Positions 25,601 through 35,600 of a DNA stretch of 64,000 nt are shown piece after piece; the first letter of the stretch is position 1; each line of letters begins with the position of its first letter. The DNA comes from Pohlia nutans (taxonomy: Eukaryota > Streptophyta > Bryopsida > Bryales > Mniaceae): the NCBI GenBank assembly GCA_022496805.1, contig CM040087.1, forward strand, positions 11,854,001 through 11,918,000, written 5' to 3'. Below the pieces are notes generated by a model. It worked only from the letters and a program-made list of their open reading frames with translations. It made no database searches and was not told the DNA's origin. Position numbers and translations under genes: made by a program.

Positions 25601-25606
25601 CGTTAA

Positions 25607-25990
25607 CCCTTAAAGGTCCAAATTGCCCATTTCGGCCAGTATTATACGGCCGTATTTCATTGTATTTAGAATGACTCTACATCTCCTATGATTTTCGTCA
25701 CTAAAGTGTCTATTCTCGAAAGAGGTGAGTAGTCTTGTATCAATGGCCCTTGTCCGGTGGGCACTGGCTCGTTGTCAAGACGAACAAACACTTTATTCAC
25801 GCCGGCTTCGAAAGAAGACCAGAGTTCATATCTATCTATCTATCTCCTATGATTTTCATATCAAAAGTAAAGTTAAAATTCATGTCTACATGGTCTTAAA
25901 AGCTATTGGGATCTCAATTTGGAACTTTCTACTTACAACAAATGTCAAATATACGGCAACGTATCTACTATCCCCAAGGACCTTTAAGGG
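25607..25990. mobile_element. E-family TTAA element with nested SINE-like insert
   Basis: Starts CCCTTAAAGGTCCAAATTG and ends CCAAGGACCTTTAAGGG, with TTAA on both sides (25603-25606, 25991-25994). It is interrupted at 25697-25841 by a retroposon with its own target duplication. Without the insert the element is about 223 bp, in line with copies at 33202-33426 and 63029-63253. Confidence 0.82.
25697..25841 (+). mobile_element. SINE-like retroposon copy 1, 16-bp target duplication
   Basis: A 145-bp sequence starting GTCACTAAAGTGTCTATTC and ending in (ATCT)n. It is flanked by the direct repeat ATCTCCTATGATTTTC (25681-25696 and 25842-25857). Long target duplications and a simple-repeat tail point to target-primed insertion, as in SINEs. 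Copies in inverted orientation are at 32388-32532 and 62154-62299. I see no good tRNA-type A/B boxes. Confidence 0.8.
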
Positions 25991-26588
25991 TTAAAGGACA
26001 TGGCTTTACTAATTCCCACACTAAAAATCTCTTTTAAACTCCATTTTAGCATGATTCCTTTTTAATTTACTTTGATTTTATTCTAAAAAAGTATAAATGC
26101 TTTAAGTGTATTTGTTTAGTCATTCAAAAAACTCCATTTGGTTCATCACAATGGAAATTATGAGCAAGAATCACCAAAGAATAAGGCATGCCCGTGGGGC
26201 TTAACATGTCCTTAAGGGGTTCATAGATATAATAGATGAAAATCATCTCATCTTTCGATCATCACAACTTGGATTTTTTCCTTTCATCTCTGTATTTCAT
26301 CTCTGTAAAGTGAGTATCATCCATAATTGATTTCAATGGAACTAGTCCAATTGCAATCTCTTTCGTATGTTACTGTTAGAATGTTCGAGCAAGTTGAATA
26401 CTCAGAATGTTTGTTTTAGTGATCAGACCTCGTCATTAGGGTACTCTGAGCATGTTTGCTAAAGTATTGTAACACTACTGTATTTTTGCACTATTTGAAG
26501 ATCTCAGCTTTCACTCATATTCACATAAAACAAAAAATATTTTCAGTGGGTCTTATTAGCAAGTTCAAGAGGATTCCAACGCACTTTA

Positions 26589-26882
26589 AGGTCGAGGCAC
26601 CTAAAACCGACCAGGTACCCAAAACCGATCTGGCCTAATTTCTAGATTTTGAAAGGGAAGATGTACCTCATTTGTACATTAGAGCATGTGATCGGTTTTG
26701 GGTCATGAAGTACTTTTCACTTTGAAAAATTGTACAAATTTCAATATTGGGAAATAATTCATGGAAAAATTTGCATTCTCCGCGAAAACTAACTTCCAAC
26801 CCGGGAAAAATATCACCCTATTAATGGCTGGTCCAAAAATAGTGTAAATAGCTTAAGTTATCGGTTTTAGGTGCCTCGACCT
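26589..26882. mobile_element. TA-flanked MITE with AGGTCGAGGCACC ends
   Basis: A 294-bp element with terminal repeats AGGTCGAGGCACCTAAAACC and inverse, perfect over about 23 bp, flanked by TA (26587-26588 and 26883-26884). It splits a dispersed repeat that is uninterrupted at 12635-12760, which supports both borders and the TA duplication. Confidence 0.88.
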
Positions 26883-26884
26883 TA

Positions 26885-27413
26885 GCATGCATTATTTGGA
26901 CACCGAATGAATAAGTTATGAATTTTCAAAGTGCTGACTATAGGTTGACCTTACAGCAACCCTAAACTCTTATGTTCAGATTGTGCACATTCTCATCAAC
27001 AGTAGTCTGTCAGAATCTCCTTATTACGGAAGATTAAGCTATGCACGCTTTAGAAAATGGTCGCTTTTAGATATAGTTATCTTACAGCACTTGACTAGAT
27101 GAACAGCTCGATTAATGCTTCAAAGATTTCGCTTCTGAGCCCTACCACATTGAGTATATACACCAGCTTGATTACCATATGATGAAGAACAAAATGATGT
27201 TTCCCCAACAACGGAATGATGTCCTTTCATTCTTGCATGTGAAACTCTACCCTCTCTGGAAAATGGTAAGCCAATCAGTCCACACTAAATAACACGAAGC
27301 TCAATCACTGAATGGAAAGGCGAAATGGTGTCCTGAAAAAATTTACATGTACAAGGTGCCGCAGAAGTTAGTCCAGGAATTAGCAACTACAAAACCGATG
27401 CGGAGGTCCTCAA
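26885..27413. other. 3' flank of the HARBI1-like gene
   Basis: Begins with the right part of the dispersed repeat (GGACACCGAATGAATAAG), then unannotated sequence that should contain the 3' UTR and terminator of the minus-strand gene ending at 27414. No other feature was recognised. Confidence 0.4.
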
Positions 27414-30400
27414 TCACGAATGACCTTCAAAAAACAAGTGATTCGCAAGAGCGTCCCTCAAATAGCTTCCTATAGGGTCAATTGACATTACGCTCTGTTG
27501 CCTGCAACAAGAAAGTACGTTGTCAGTGCTATTGAACAGCATTTTATATATTTTCAGACTGCCAACAAAAGTCCAGTGAAATGAATCCAAAGTGTCCGTC
27601 ACCACCTTTCAACTTAATACGATATTTTCTAACACAACACGAAGCAGATGGTAAACAAATTGCCATAGTGTGCTATCAATGGGAAATGCTCGTAACCAAC
27701 CCGGAAAAAAATGGTGAGAAAAAACGTTAGAACTTAACCCCTAAAGGACCAAGGATTCATGGTTTTAATCGATCATACTGAGAAATATAATCCTAATCTT
27801 ATATCAGCGGAATCAGTGAAGAACATTGCGTCTGTTGGTCAAGGAACAAATAAAGAAAAGCAAGTCCACATAAGATGTACTCCCTCCGTCCCAAAGTTAT
27901 TGTCCAACTTGTATGCTTGGTATTTCTTTGAGCCAATTTCATTGATCATATTGTAAGAAACATGATTAAAAAAGGTTCCAAATTATGTCACTAGAATGAT
28001 TGAAGAACATTGCATATGTTCATTGCAACCTAAACAAAATTAGCCACAAGGAAGTATATTTTTGACCTATTTAAAAAAGCATTTTCAAACATGACTTTCA
28101 AACATGACAATAACTTTGGGACGGAGGGAGTACTCAAAACTGCTAAAAACATATGAGGCCTGAATCGGGCTCCTTGGTCCTTTAGGGGTTAATGCTGTAA
28201 AAATTCCTAAAGCAGCATCAGGGTCAGTGGAAACTCAGATAAAAGAGAGACGAAGAGGTATACCTGTAATTCTCATCGTGATGACCAAAAAGGGCAATTC
28301 CGTCTTGAAGGTCGTCACCCTTATCAATCATGATGTTGTGCAACAAGCAACAGCAAAGGATCAAGTGCGGAAGCTTCTTCAAATCAGGCCGCCACATGGT
28401 GTGGTGCAATATCCGCCATGCTCCTTTCAGCCTTGCAAACGCAACCTCCACCACCATGCGGGTGCACATGTGCTTGTAATTGAAGTTATCCTGGATGCTG
28501 GGCACGCCACCCACATCCAGTGGGTAGGGCGAGATAAGCCACGGCCGAAGGGGGTAACCCTCGTCTCCAATGATATACTCTCTCAAGGGAAACCCCTGCA
28601 GGAGTTTCAAATATTAACCCCTAAACGTACCAACCCTTTTCACAGAAGTAGATGCTAGCCTCAAAAATAGATATTAGCGTGGCTCAAATGTACATGAGGT
28701 GTACATGAGAGGACCATTGCAAACATAAAATCTACCCAATTTTTTTGACATACTTGTAGTTGAAGGTCTCTCCAATATTATCAACATCTCCCTATCACAA
28801 GAGATTTATTGTAATTGGTAGAGAATTTGATAGGCCTTCAAAGGTGACTTGGATGAAAATCATCCGAGGTTTTATGAGAAAGTTACAAGGCTTCAAATCT
28901 GTTCGTGATCCAGTTTCTCGATGTTGGGACGTTTAGGGGTTAAATCAAACGCCACATAAAAGACTCCAGAGCATAGAATGCCAGAATGCCTCAAGCAGAT
29001 ACGCTCTGAATTGAAAATTTGTGGAGTTCATCTTTTTAGGCTACATAACATTCAATAGCCTTCCAAGAGGGTGCCTTTTGGTTTCATCCGCCTTTATATA
29101 TGGAGTAACCAGTGATTTGTAATTGAATGTAATTGAATCAAATAAACAATTACAAAACACCGTTGACTTAAGTGCTTTTGATTACTATTCACCATGGTTG
29201 ATTGCTCTTGCTTAATGCCACCTGCCCCCATAGGTATTGATGTGATGTGGGATATTCCACATCATTTTATTGGAGGAAGGCAACAATCACAGAGGCTACT
29301 GAATGTTATGTACTCTTTGAACTACAAAAGGGATTACTTTTTGACTTTGACATACTGTACTTCCGTTCTATATTTTATGGAATATTAGTACAAAACAGTT
29401 TTGGGATTCATGCTATTCAATTTCTAATCAAGTAACACAAAAACCAAGAAAAACTTGGATGGATGAAAAATGCATCATCAGAAGACCGTTGTTGATTCTG
29501 TAAATGGTCCATCATCCAGAAAATGCACTTCGACAACGAATGAGCTTGTTTTAAAGCAAGTTTGTTTGAAGGATAGATACGTACATGTAATAACTGACCG
29601 GGACCATTTAGAATTTCCCCATTCTCACACCGCCTGTACAACCCTGAGCTGCGAAGAGCCCCGGAATCAGTCACGGAACCTGGCAAACCAGTAAACACAT
29701 CCCGAATGCGCCCATCACTGTCCACAACAGCTTGCACGACCATACTGTAGTTGTGTTCCCGGTCAAACCAATCTGCCGTTGAATCTCCAACCTGCAGAAA
29801 CATCAAACGAATCATATCACACACAAAATCAACAAGTCAAAAAAGGAATGACGGCAACAGGGAACTCAAATTGCTGAACTCGAATCCGTATCCAAAACTT
29901 CAATTATTGACTTTTTCCCAACATTTCTACTGCCTGCACGTAGCCATGCCAAATCATGATCTAACCCCCGAAAAGGATCAAGTTTGAAAATGACCAATTC
30001 AATTGATCATATTGTGAAAAACATAATTCAGACCAAATTTTAGTGCATTGATCATTTCAGAAACAATGCATTGTATGTGTACTAAGGTAGAGGGCTCCAA
30101 CACCTTCCAACAGAAACTAGACCATGCATTTATTTAGAACACAAATCTAGGCACATCATAGAGCTCTTATTGAATGTTGACCAAAATGATAAGCTATCTA
30201 TGGTCTACCTAGATTTAGTTTCTAGGATGATTATTGTGCCTAGATTTGGTTTTGGAGCCCTCTACCTTAATGGTTTAACCCCTAAAGGACCAAGAATTCA
30301 TGGTTTTAAAACGACAAAGTCAACTGATTATATTGTGAAAAATATAATCCAAATGGGACCAAATTTTATATCACCAGGACCGGTGAAAAACATTGCATGT

Positions 30401-31991
30401 GCTGGTCCAATTTTTTAAAGAATTGAACAAAAGAAAGACATTCACATGACCCACTCAAAAGTGCTAAAAAAAACACATGAGGCTCAATTTGGCAATAAGA
30501 GAAAACACCTGAAGCTCCATGACAATGTGCGTGACATCCACAGCACCACAGCAATTCGGCAAACCGTGCAGTTTCCGAAAGCCTTCCTTGACGTGCTCCA
30601 TTTCTTCGCCGCGAGGCCAATGCATGTGATGCATCGCCCGCTTCTCCATGGACTTGATAAATTTCCACGTGGTTTTACAAACCGTGGAAGTGCCCACGCC
30701 AAAAAGCTCCCCGATGGTGGTATGCGCGTACCCCGACGCCAGTCGCCGCAACGCAATGGCCACCTGCCAGTGTCGCCGAAAACAATCAGAATCTTTCTGT
30801 CATAGCCTTCAAAGGGACTGCCTCAGTCCCAATGAATGATGAGGAAAATCCCTCATCATCTCATGAGCCCCATCAGTAGCTAAGAGGACATGTAGCAGGA
30901 GCTGGATGAAACCTCAAGGCAGCCCTATGAGAGTTACTGAATATTACTCCCTCCGTCCCAAAGCTATTGTCATGTTTGAGAGTCATGTTTGAAAGTGCTA
31001 TTTTAAGTAAGTCATATTGTAAGAAACATGATTAAAAAAGGTTCCAAATTATGTCACTAGAATGATTGAAGAACATTGCATGTGTTCATTGCAACCTAAA
31101 TAAAATTAGCCACAAGGAAGTTGTTTTTTGACCTACTTAAAAAAGCACTTTCAAACATGACTTTCAAACATGACAATAACTTTGGGACGGAGGGAGTACT
31201 ATGGTTTTGTTCCGTTTTTCAATTGCATTTTCAATTGCCTTACACTGTATTCTTTTTCAATTCTGTTTCTAAACACTATGTTCTTAAGCTATCAGTACGC
31301 GTACAATGCATTGTTTCCAATTCTGTTTCTGAAGACTCTGTTCTCGAGCTGCAAGTACACATACAATGCATTTCTTTGAATTTTGTTTCTAAAGACTCTG
31401 TTCTTAAGCTATAAGTACACATACAATGCATTGTTTCCAAGTTTTGTTTCTAAAGACTCTGTTCTTGAGCTATAAGTACACAGACTCTGTTTCGAAAGAC
31501 TGTAAGTACACACACAAAGATCAAAAAGAATTCAGAACTAGGAATCGGAGAGCCACCTGCTTTTCGACGGGGATGAAGCGGCCCTCGATGCTCATGAAAT
31601 TGGCGGGCGTGGCGGACTCCAGATCCGGCTTCACCAGGGAGCAAATGTAATCGAACGTGGACTTGGAAACCCTAAAATTGGTCACCCAGCGCTCCTCGTC
31701 GGGATCGGAGCTCGTCCGGAACTCGTCCCACCAAGTGGTGGCCCTCGACTGAGAGATGTACTCTCCCAAGCGCGCAATGGCCTCGTCGTCTGCCATGGAC
31801 GCGATCAACGCCGGCATGTACGAATCGTCGTCGTTTTCTTCGTACTTGCGTTTTCGTGGCACCACCGCGCCGCCATCGCCACTCCCCGTCAAGCTCGCGG
31901 TTCCCGAAATGAACTGCAGCGCCACGTTCACGGCTGCCGCGGACGCCGCGAGCGCTCCGAACACCACCTGCTGATTATTATTATTCTCCAT
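27414..31991 (-). CDS. HARBI1/ALP1-like nuclease (Harbinger-derived)
   Basis: Five exons, 31557-31991, 30509-30763, 29585-29791, 28264-28595, 27414-27501, give 438 residues with correct phase and a stop. The N-terminus (MENNNNQQVV) is poorly conserved and is followed by WWDEFRTSSDPDEERWVTNF and VSKSTFDYICSLVKPDLE. The DDE_Tnp_4 core shows GELFGVGTSTV (helix-turn-helix), GAVDVTHIVM with D221, FTGLPGSVTDSGAL with D272, IIGDEGYPLRPWL, and VVEVAFARLKGAWRIL with E349, then CCLLHNIMID and GSYLRDALANHL. All three acids of the catalytic triad are present. Plant relatives include ALP1, a domesticated Harbinger transposase acting with Polycomb repression. Intact multi-exon structure with no terminal repeats recognised suggests a host gene, but an active element cannot be excluded. 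Its introns hold B, C, H, I and Stowaway-like elements. Confidence 0.87.
27738..28188. mobile_element. B-family TTAA element with nested Stowaway
   Basis: Ends CCCCTAAAGGACCAAGG and CCTTGGTCCTTTAGGGG with TTAA on both sides (27734-27737, 28189-28192). A Stowaway-like element at 27880-28130 interrupts it. It lies in the last intron of the HARBI1-like gene. Confidence 0.85.
27880..28130. mobile_element. Stowaway-like MITE copy 5, nested in B element
   Basis: A 251-bp element flanked by TA at 27878-27879 and 28131-28132. The left subterminal region is the asymmetric type (CCAACTTGTATGCTTGG), the right is CATGTTTGAAAG-like. It is the younger partner of the nest. Confidence 0.92.
28618..28939. 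mobile_element. C-family TTAA element in HARBI1-like intron
   Basis: Starts CCCCTAAACGTACCAACCC and ends TTGGGACGTTTAGGGG, TTAA outside on both sides. Very close to the copy at 14597-14908. Its border is only 23 bp from the splice acceptor of exon 4 (28595), on the intron side. Confidence 0.85.
29045..29309. mobile_element. H-family MITE, both ends present
   Basis: Terminal repeats ATAACATTCAATAGCC and GGCTACTGAATGTTAT bound about 265 bp. One copy of the palindrome GATGTGGGATATTCCACATC lies near 29250-29270. It is inverted relative to the copy at 50145-50505. Outside the termini CTAC and GTAC are compatible with a mutated 4-bp duplication. Confidence 0.72.
30085..30267. mobile_element. I-family TA-flanked MITE
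   Basis: Ends AGGTAGAGGGCTCCA and TGGAGCCCTCTACCT with TA outside (30083-30084, 30268-30269). Related to 19413-19615 by the interior TAGATAGCTTATCATTT in opposite orientation. In the HARBI1-like intron 2. Confidence 0.7.
30279..30491. mobile_element. B-family TTAA element, right-truncated
   Basis: Starts CCCCTAAAGGACCAAG after TTAA and follows the family to GAGGCTCAATTTGG, then stops; the GGTCCTTTAGGGG end is absent. The break is 18 bp from the splice donor of HARBI1-like exon 2 (30509). Confidence 0.72.
30947..31196. mobile_element. Stowaway-like MITE copy 6
   Basis: A 250-bp element with TA flanks, symmetric subterminal CATGTTTGA repeats and the shared core. In intron 1 of the HARBI1-like gene, next to the 60-bp tandem repeat. 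Just before it, 30810-30940 looks like a very diverged H-type sequence. Confidence 0.9.
31258..31510. repeat. 60-bp tandem repeat, about four units
   Basis: Units start near 31258, 31318, 31378 and 31440, each with TTCTGTTTCTAAAGACTC-like, TGTTCTTAAGCT and GTACACATACAATGCAT. The units differ from each other by several bases, and the last one is shortened. Located in intron 1 of the HARBI1-like gene, close to exon 1. Confidence 0.85.
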
Positions 31992-32387
31992 GCTCTGCAC
32001 CAAACCCTAAAATTCCAAATTCAACGAAACCCTGGCATTGTCAGCTCTGTGGAATCCGGAACCAGGCTTAGAATCGGTACGAAACTCCGAGAAAACGATC
32101 GCGAGAAAGGCACACCGAGTTGAAGGCCTTGTTTTATTGCGCCATGTCTGTAGAGGTTGTGCAATTGACTGAGGAACGCGAATGTGAAGCGAGTGATTTT
32201 TCAAGGAAGGATTGCAAACTTGTGATCATACAAGTTCATAATCGGGATGCGGGAGGAGATGATTCGACGATTTCTCCAAGGGCTTCTGAAATTTTGGTTC
32301 ACGTCGAAATGAGTCGGTGTTGCGTTTGGGGAGGTCCACCGAGAGCAAGTCCACCGGTGAGGCTGGTATCTCTATTTCCGTGAAGCA
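31992..32387. other. 5' flank of the HARBI1-like gene
   Basis: Upstream region of the minus-strand gene starting at 31991; it should contain the promoter. Base composition is more GC-rich than the neighbouring introns. No TATA box was assigned and short frames here look like chance. Confidence 0.4.
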
Positions 32388-32532
32388 GATAGATAGATAT
32401 AAACTCCGGTCCTCTTTCGTGGCCGGCGTGAATAAAGTATATGTTCGTTTTCACAATGAGCCTGTGTTCACCGGACAAAGGGTCGTTGGTGCGAGACTAC
32501 TTTCCCCTTTCGAGAATAAACACTTTAGTAAC
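32388..32532 (-). mobile_element. SINE-like retroposon copy 2
   Basis: Starts with GATAGATAGATAT on the plus strand and ends CACTTTAGTAAC, matching copies 1 and 3 along its length (GGCCGGCGTGAATAAAGT, CACCGGACAAAGGG). No target duplication is recognisable, so it is probably older or its flanks are rearranged. Confidence 0.78.
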
Positions 32533-32635
32533 CAGAAACTTATAAAAGTAGCCCACAGTAACCATTAGCAAGTAAATACATCTTTGTTATAGTATAAGTT
32601 GCGGTGTATTGTGTTGGTGGTCGCCAAGTCAAGGT

Positions 32636-32705
32636 TCCTAGGTTGGTTGGAGAAGGACGTTTGTGTTACAGTTATACGGTCCGGGTTCGATTCCCGTAGA
32701 GTCCG
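32636..32705 (+). repeat. tRNA-like sequence, possible tRNA-derived SINE head
   Basis: A strong box B (GGGTTCGATTCCCG) is preceded at tRNA-like distance by TAGGTTGGTTGGAGAAGG, which resembles box A. The acceptor and anticodon stems do not pair convincingly, so it is not a functional tRNA. A tRNA-derived SINE or relic is the likelier reading; no tail or target duplication was found. Confidence 0.4.
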
Positions 32706-32920
32706 TATGAGCGTTTAATGTGATATACATGACTTGGTGTTGCTAGTGAGTTTATCATAGGCACGAAAATTGTACCAACCAACCGGCCCCTACCCGCCTT
32801 CTTGAGACAAATGGTGACTAAAGCACTCGGATAGTTGGATGGTTTGCTTCAATAGAAGATGAGGGAGTTCATAGAGTGAAATTCCTTAGGGAAAATGGTG
32901 GAACAGAATGCCCTCATTAA

Positions 32921-33159
32921 CCCCTAAATGTCCCAGCGTTCAAAAACTGGATCACAAACAGATTCAAAGCCTTGTAACTTTCTCATTCAACTTTGGATGA
33001 TTTTCATCCAAGTCACCTTTGAAATCCTATTAATTTTTTGGCTAGGTTTTATGTTTGCAATGGTCTTCTCATGTACACCTAATCTACATTTAAGCCATGC
33101 TAATATCTACTTTTGACACTAGGATCTACTTTTGTTCAAAGGGTTGGTACATTTAGGGG
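32921..33159. mobile_element. C-family TTAA element
   Basis: Starts CCCCTAAATGTCCCAGCG and ends GGTTGGTACATTTAGGGG, TTAA on both sides (32917-32920, 33160-33163). Inverted relative to 14597-14908. It is shorter, with an internal deletion. Confidence 0.82.
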
Positions 33160-33201
33160 TTAAAGGAAAAATGGTGGAATGGAATTCCCTCGTTGTTTTA
33201 A

Positions 33202-33426
33202 TCCTTAAAGGTCCAGAGAGCCCTTTTCGACCAATATAATACACCAATATGCCACTATATTTGGCATAGTTCCACACCTCTTGTGGGTTTAAGATCAAAA
33301 GTGAAGTTAAAATTCAGGTCAACATGATTTTAATGAGCTATTGGGGTCTCAATTTGGAACTTTCTATTGACAACAAATGTCAAATATATGTCAACATATA
33401 TACTATCTCCATCAGCCCTTTAAGGG
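33202..33426. mobile_element. E-family TTAA element
   Basis: Starts TCCTTAAAGGTCCAGAGAG after TTAA and ends CAGCCCTTTAAGGG before TTAA (33427-33430). A 225-bp copy with the same interior as 25607-25990 without its insert. Confidence 0.78.
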
Positions 33427-33626
33427 TTAAGTATTAGAGAATAGTCCTCAAAGGTGGATTTTGATCTAGAGCAAGCCCGGGAGGGCTACAAAAAATGCCA
33501 AAAAAATAGGAAAATTATTTCTAGAGAGAGAGGGAGTATGTATGTTACATGACGTTTTCTTGTCCTCAAATTAGTTTATGGTTGAGTCAAATTGATAGGT
33601 CCCTACTTTAAGTTGTAACCGCTTTA

Positions 33627-34691
33627 CATGACGGACCAAAGCCAATTAAATGTGAAGCTATTTCGCAAGAAATTTTGGCTTATACCAAAAAAGAATGAAG
33701 CTATGACACAACCGAAGGGAAGTGAATTGGGTTTTCATTTTGATTTAACCCAATTCTCTTTAATTCTTAGGATTGTGTCAAATTTTAACTTTGGATGTTT
33801 TCATGGTAGGCCAACAAAAAAATGTAGTTACATGATGCGATTTTGACCCCTCATTATTATTGTAGCTTCATAAATATATTTTAAAGCAGAATTTTAAAAC
33901 TTTAGATATACAAATACAAAAGATCTTTTGAAATAAGCTAATTCAAAAATACCATTGCATTTATACCCAGACATGTAATTTCGAAAGTTGGTCACATGTT
34001 GCAATAGGATCGGTTAACGCTTTTATTGATATGTTTAATTTAAGATATGGTAATGGCAATTTTTCCCTCAATTCCTACTACAAATAGGTATTAAAATTCA
34101 AAATATTCCCAAAAGATTTCTAAAATATTCTCTAGATATTTTGAAATAATTTAAAATATGCAAAAAAAAGTTCCAAAGATTTATGTAAAAAACCCATTTT
34201 TTAATTTTAAGATACTTTCCCTAATTAATATTTAGTGTTATTGGCAAATGATTTACACACTATACGGTTTTTCATTACCAACTACACTAAATATGTAGAT
34301 TAGTGTTAGATAATTATAAGATTTGAAAATATTATAGATTTTTACTCTCGACAAAAAAATTACCAAAGACATTGATTCCAATACTATAATTGAAAGATCC
34401 CCATCTTGACCAATATAGAGGGTAGAAAAATTGATCAACAGTAAAAACTTACAACATGTTTATGTAAATTAGTGTATCTAACACTAATCTACCTATTTAG
34501 TGTAGTTGGCCCAACCATGAAAACATCCTTTAGTGCATTATGATATAATTCCAATCCATTAGAATATGAATTTTAAGGGAATAGCCTTGACTTCTTTATG
34601 TAAAGCCCTTAGGGTTGATTTCGTTAATGTGACCAATCAATTAGAAGGATTCAAGTATATCAGAGCTCCAAATTGGCTTTGGCCCGTCATG
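33627..34691. mobile_element. 1.07-kb TA-flanked element, CATGACGG ends
   Basis: Ends CATGACGGACCAAAGCC and the inverse GGCTTTGGCCCGTCATG, flanked by TA (33625-33626, 34692-34693). Inverted similarity continues inwards with gaps, for example GGATGTTTTCATGGTAGGCC near 33800 against its inverse near 34520. The AT-rich interior has no credible coding region, so it is non-autonomous. Confidence 0.72.
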
Positions 34692-34693
34692 TA

Positions 34694-35502
34694 ATGCAGC
34701 CTTTAGCTTCCAGGTTCACTTATGCAAAGACTTGCTCGTGCGATTTATTTATTTTGCAGGCGTCTTGCATTAAAATTCTCTTCAAAACTAGTGTATATTT
34801 TGGCACGAGCACTGTCATTGCTATGTAGGTAAAGAAAGTTAGAGCTAAGTTCCATGGGTTTGTAAAATTACCCATGGAAGTAGGCAGGAGGAGGGGAAAA
34901 GTGGAACTTGGGTTGGTCTCATAACCAGTCAGGAAGTTGTACACATTTCATGCACTTGCATAAGTGGCGTTTTGATTGGTTAGGGCCGGTGGATTATGTA
35001 CAAATTTTTTTGGTAAGGGAAAAGTTGCCATGAAGTCTTGCACTTAGAACCCTACATACTTCATGACAACTTCTCCACCACAATACCTTTTTTCCAAACT
35101 TAAAATGTCGAACTCAATCCCCTAAGTTCCTAGATACTTGACCTTTAGTGAGATACTTCACCCATGAAACTTGGGCCTTAGAGAAGAGTTCAAATGTCTT
35201 GGATATGTGACGGAATGGATGACCTGATCATCCCATACCTAATTTTTGTAAGATTTCTGAAACCTTGAAAAACGTTCATTTCTTTTCATTTCTTTTCAGT
35301 TCACTTGTTAATTAAAAAAGAATCTCGTTTCTTTTCACAAACGGGTGAATGACTAGCATCTGTCAAATTCGAAATTCTGTTTCCTTCTGACGTGCTTGGG
35401 CTTCGGAATTCTCTTGTAACGTATAAACGACAAAAGTATTAATAGTGCAGCATGTCGGGGGCTTGGGGTTCCTCTCTACTGGGATGGGAACCTAGCACCT
35501 TC
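34694..35502. other. Intergenic, no gene recognised
   Basis: Non-coding sequence between the CATGACGG element and the tRNA gene. Short frames only; no element borders or regulatory sites could be supported apart from possible tRNA upstream signals. Confidence 0.4.
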
Positions 35503-35576
35503 GCTTCTATAGCTCAGTTGGCTAGAGCACCCGTTTAGTAAGCGGGAGGTCCTGAGTTCAACTCTCAGTGGAAGCA
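35503..35576 (+). tRNA. tRNA-Thr (AGT)
   Basis: A complete 74-nt cloverleaf without intron: acceptor GCTTCTA/TGGAAGC, D-arm GCTC/GAGC, anticodon arm CCCGT-TTAGTAA-GCGGG with anticodon AGT at 35537-35539, T-arm CTGAG-TTCAACT-CTCAG, discriminator A and no encoded CCA. The anticodon reads ACU (and, as inosine, other ACN codons). Downstream T runs (TTTTCTTTTTCTTTTTT at 35581-35598) fit Pol III termination. The structure is that of a nuclear tRNA. Confidence 0.95.
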
Positions 35577-35579
35577 GGC

Positions 35580-35600
35580 ATTTTCTTTTTCTTTTTTATG
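35580..35600 (+). terminator. Pol III terminator of tRNA-Thr
   Basis: Runs of four to six T residues begin about 5 bp after the mature 3' end of the tRNA, as expected for RNA polymerase III termination. Confidence 0.7.

Noticed and set aside
25697..25841. A hammerhead ribozyme (retrozyme) reading of the SINE-like element.
   Set aside because: CGAAA is present but no CTGANGA core at a suitable distance in either orientation of any of the three copies.
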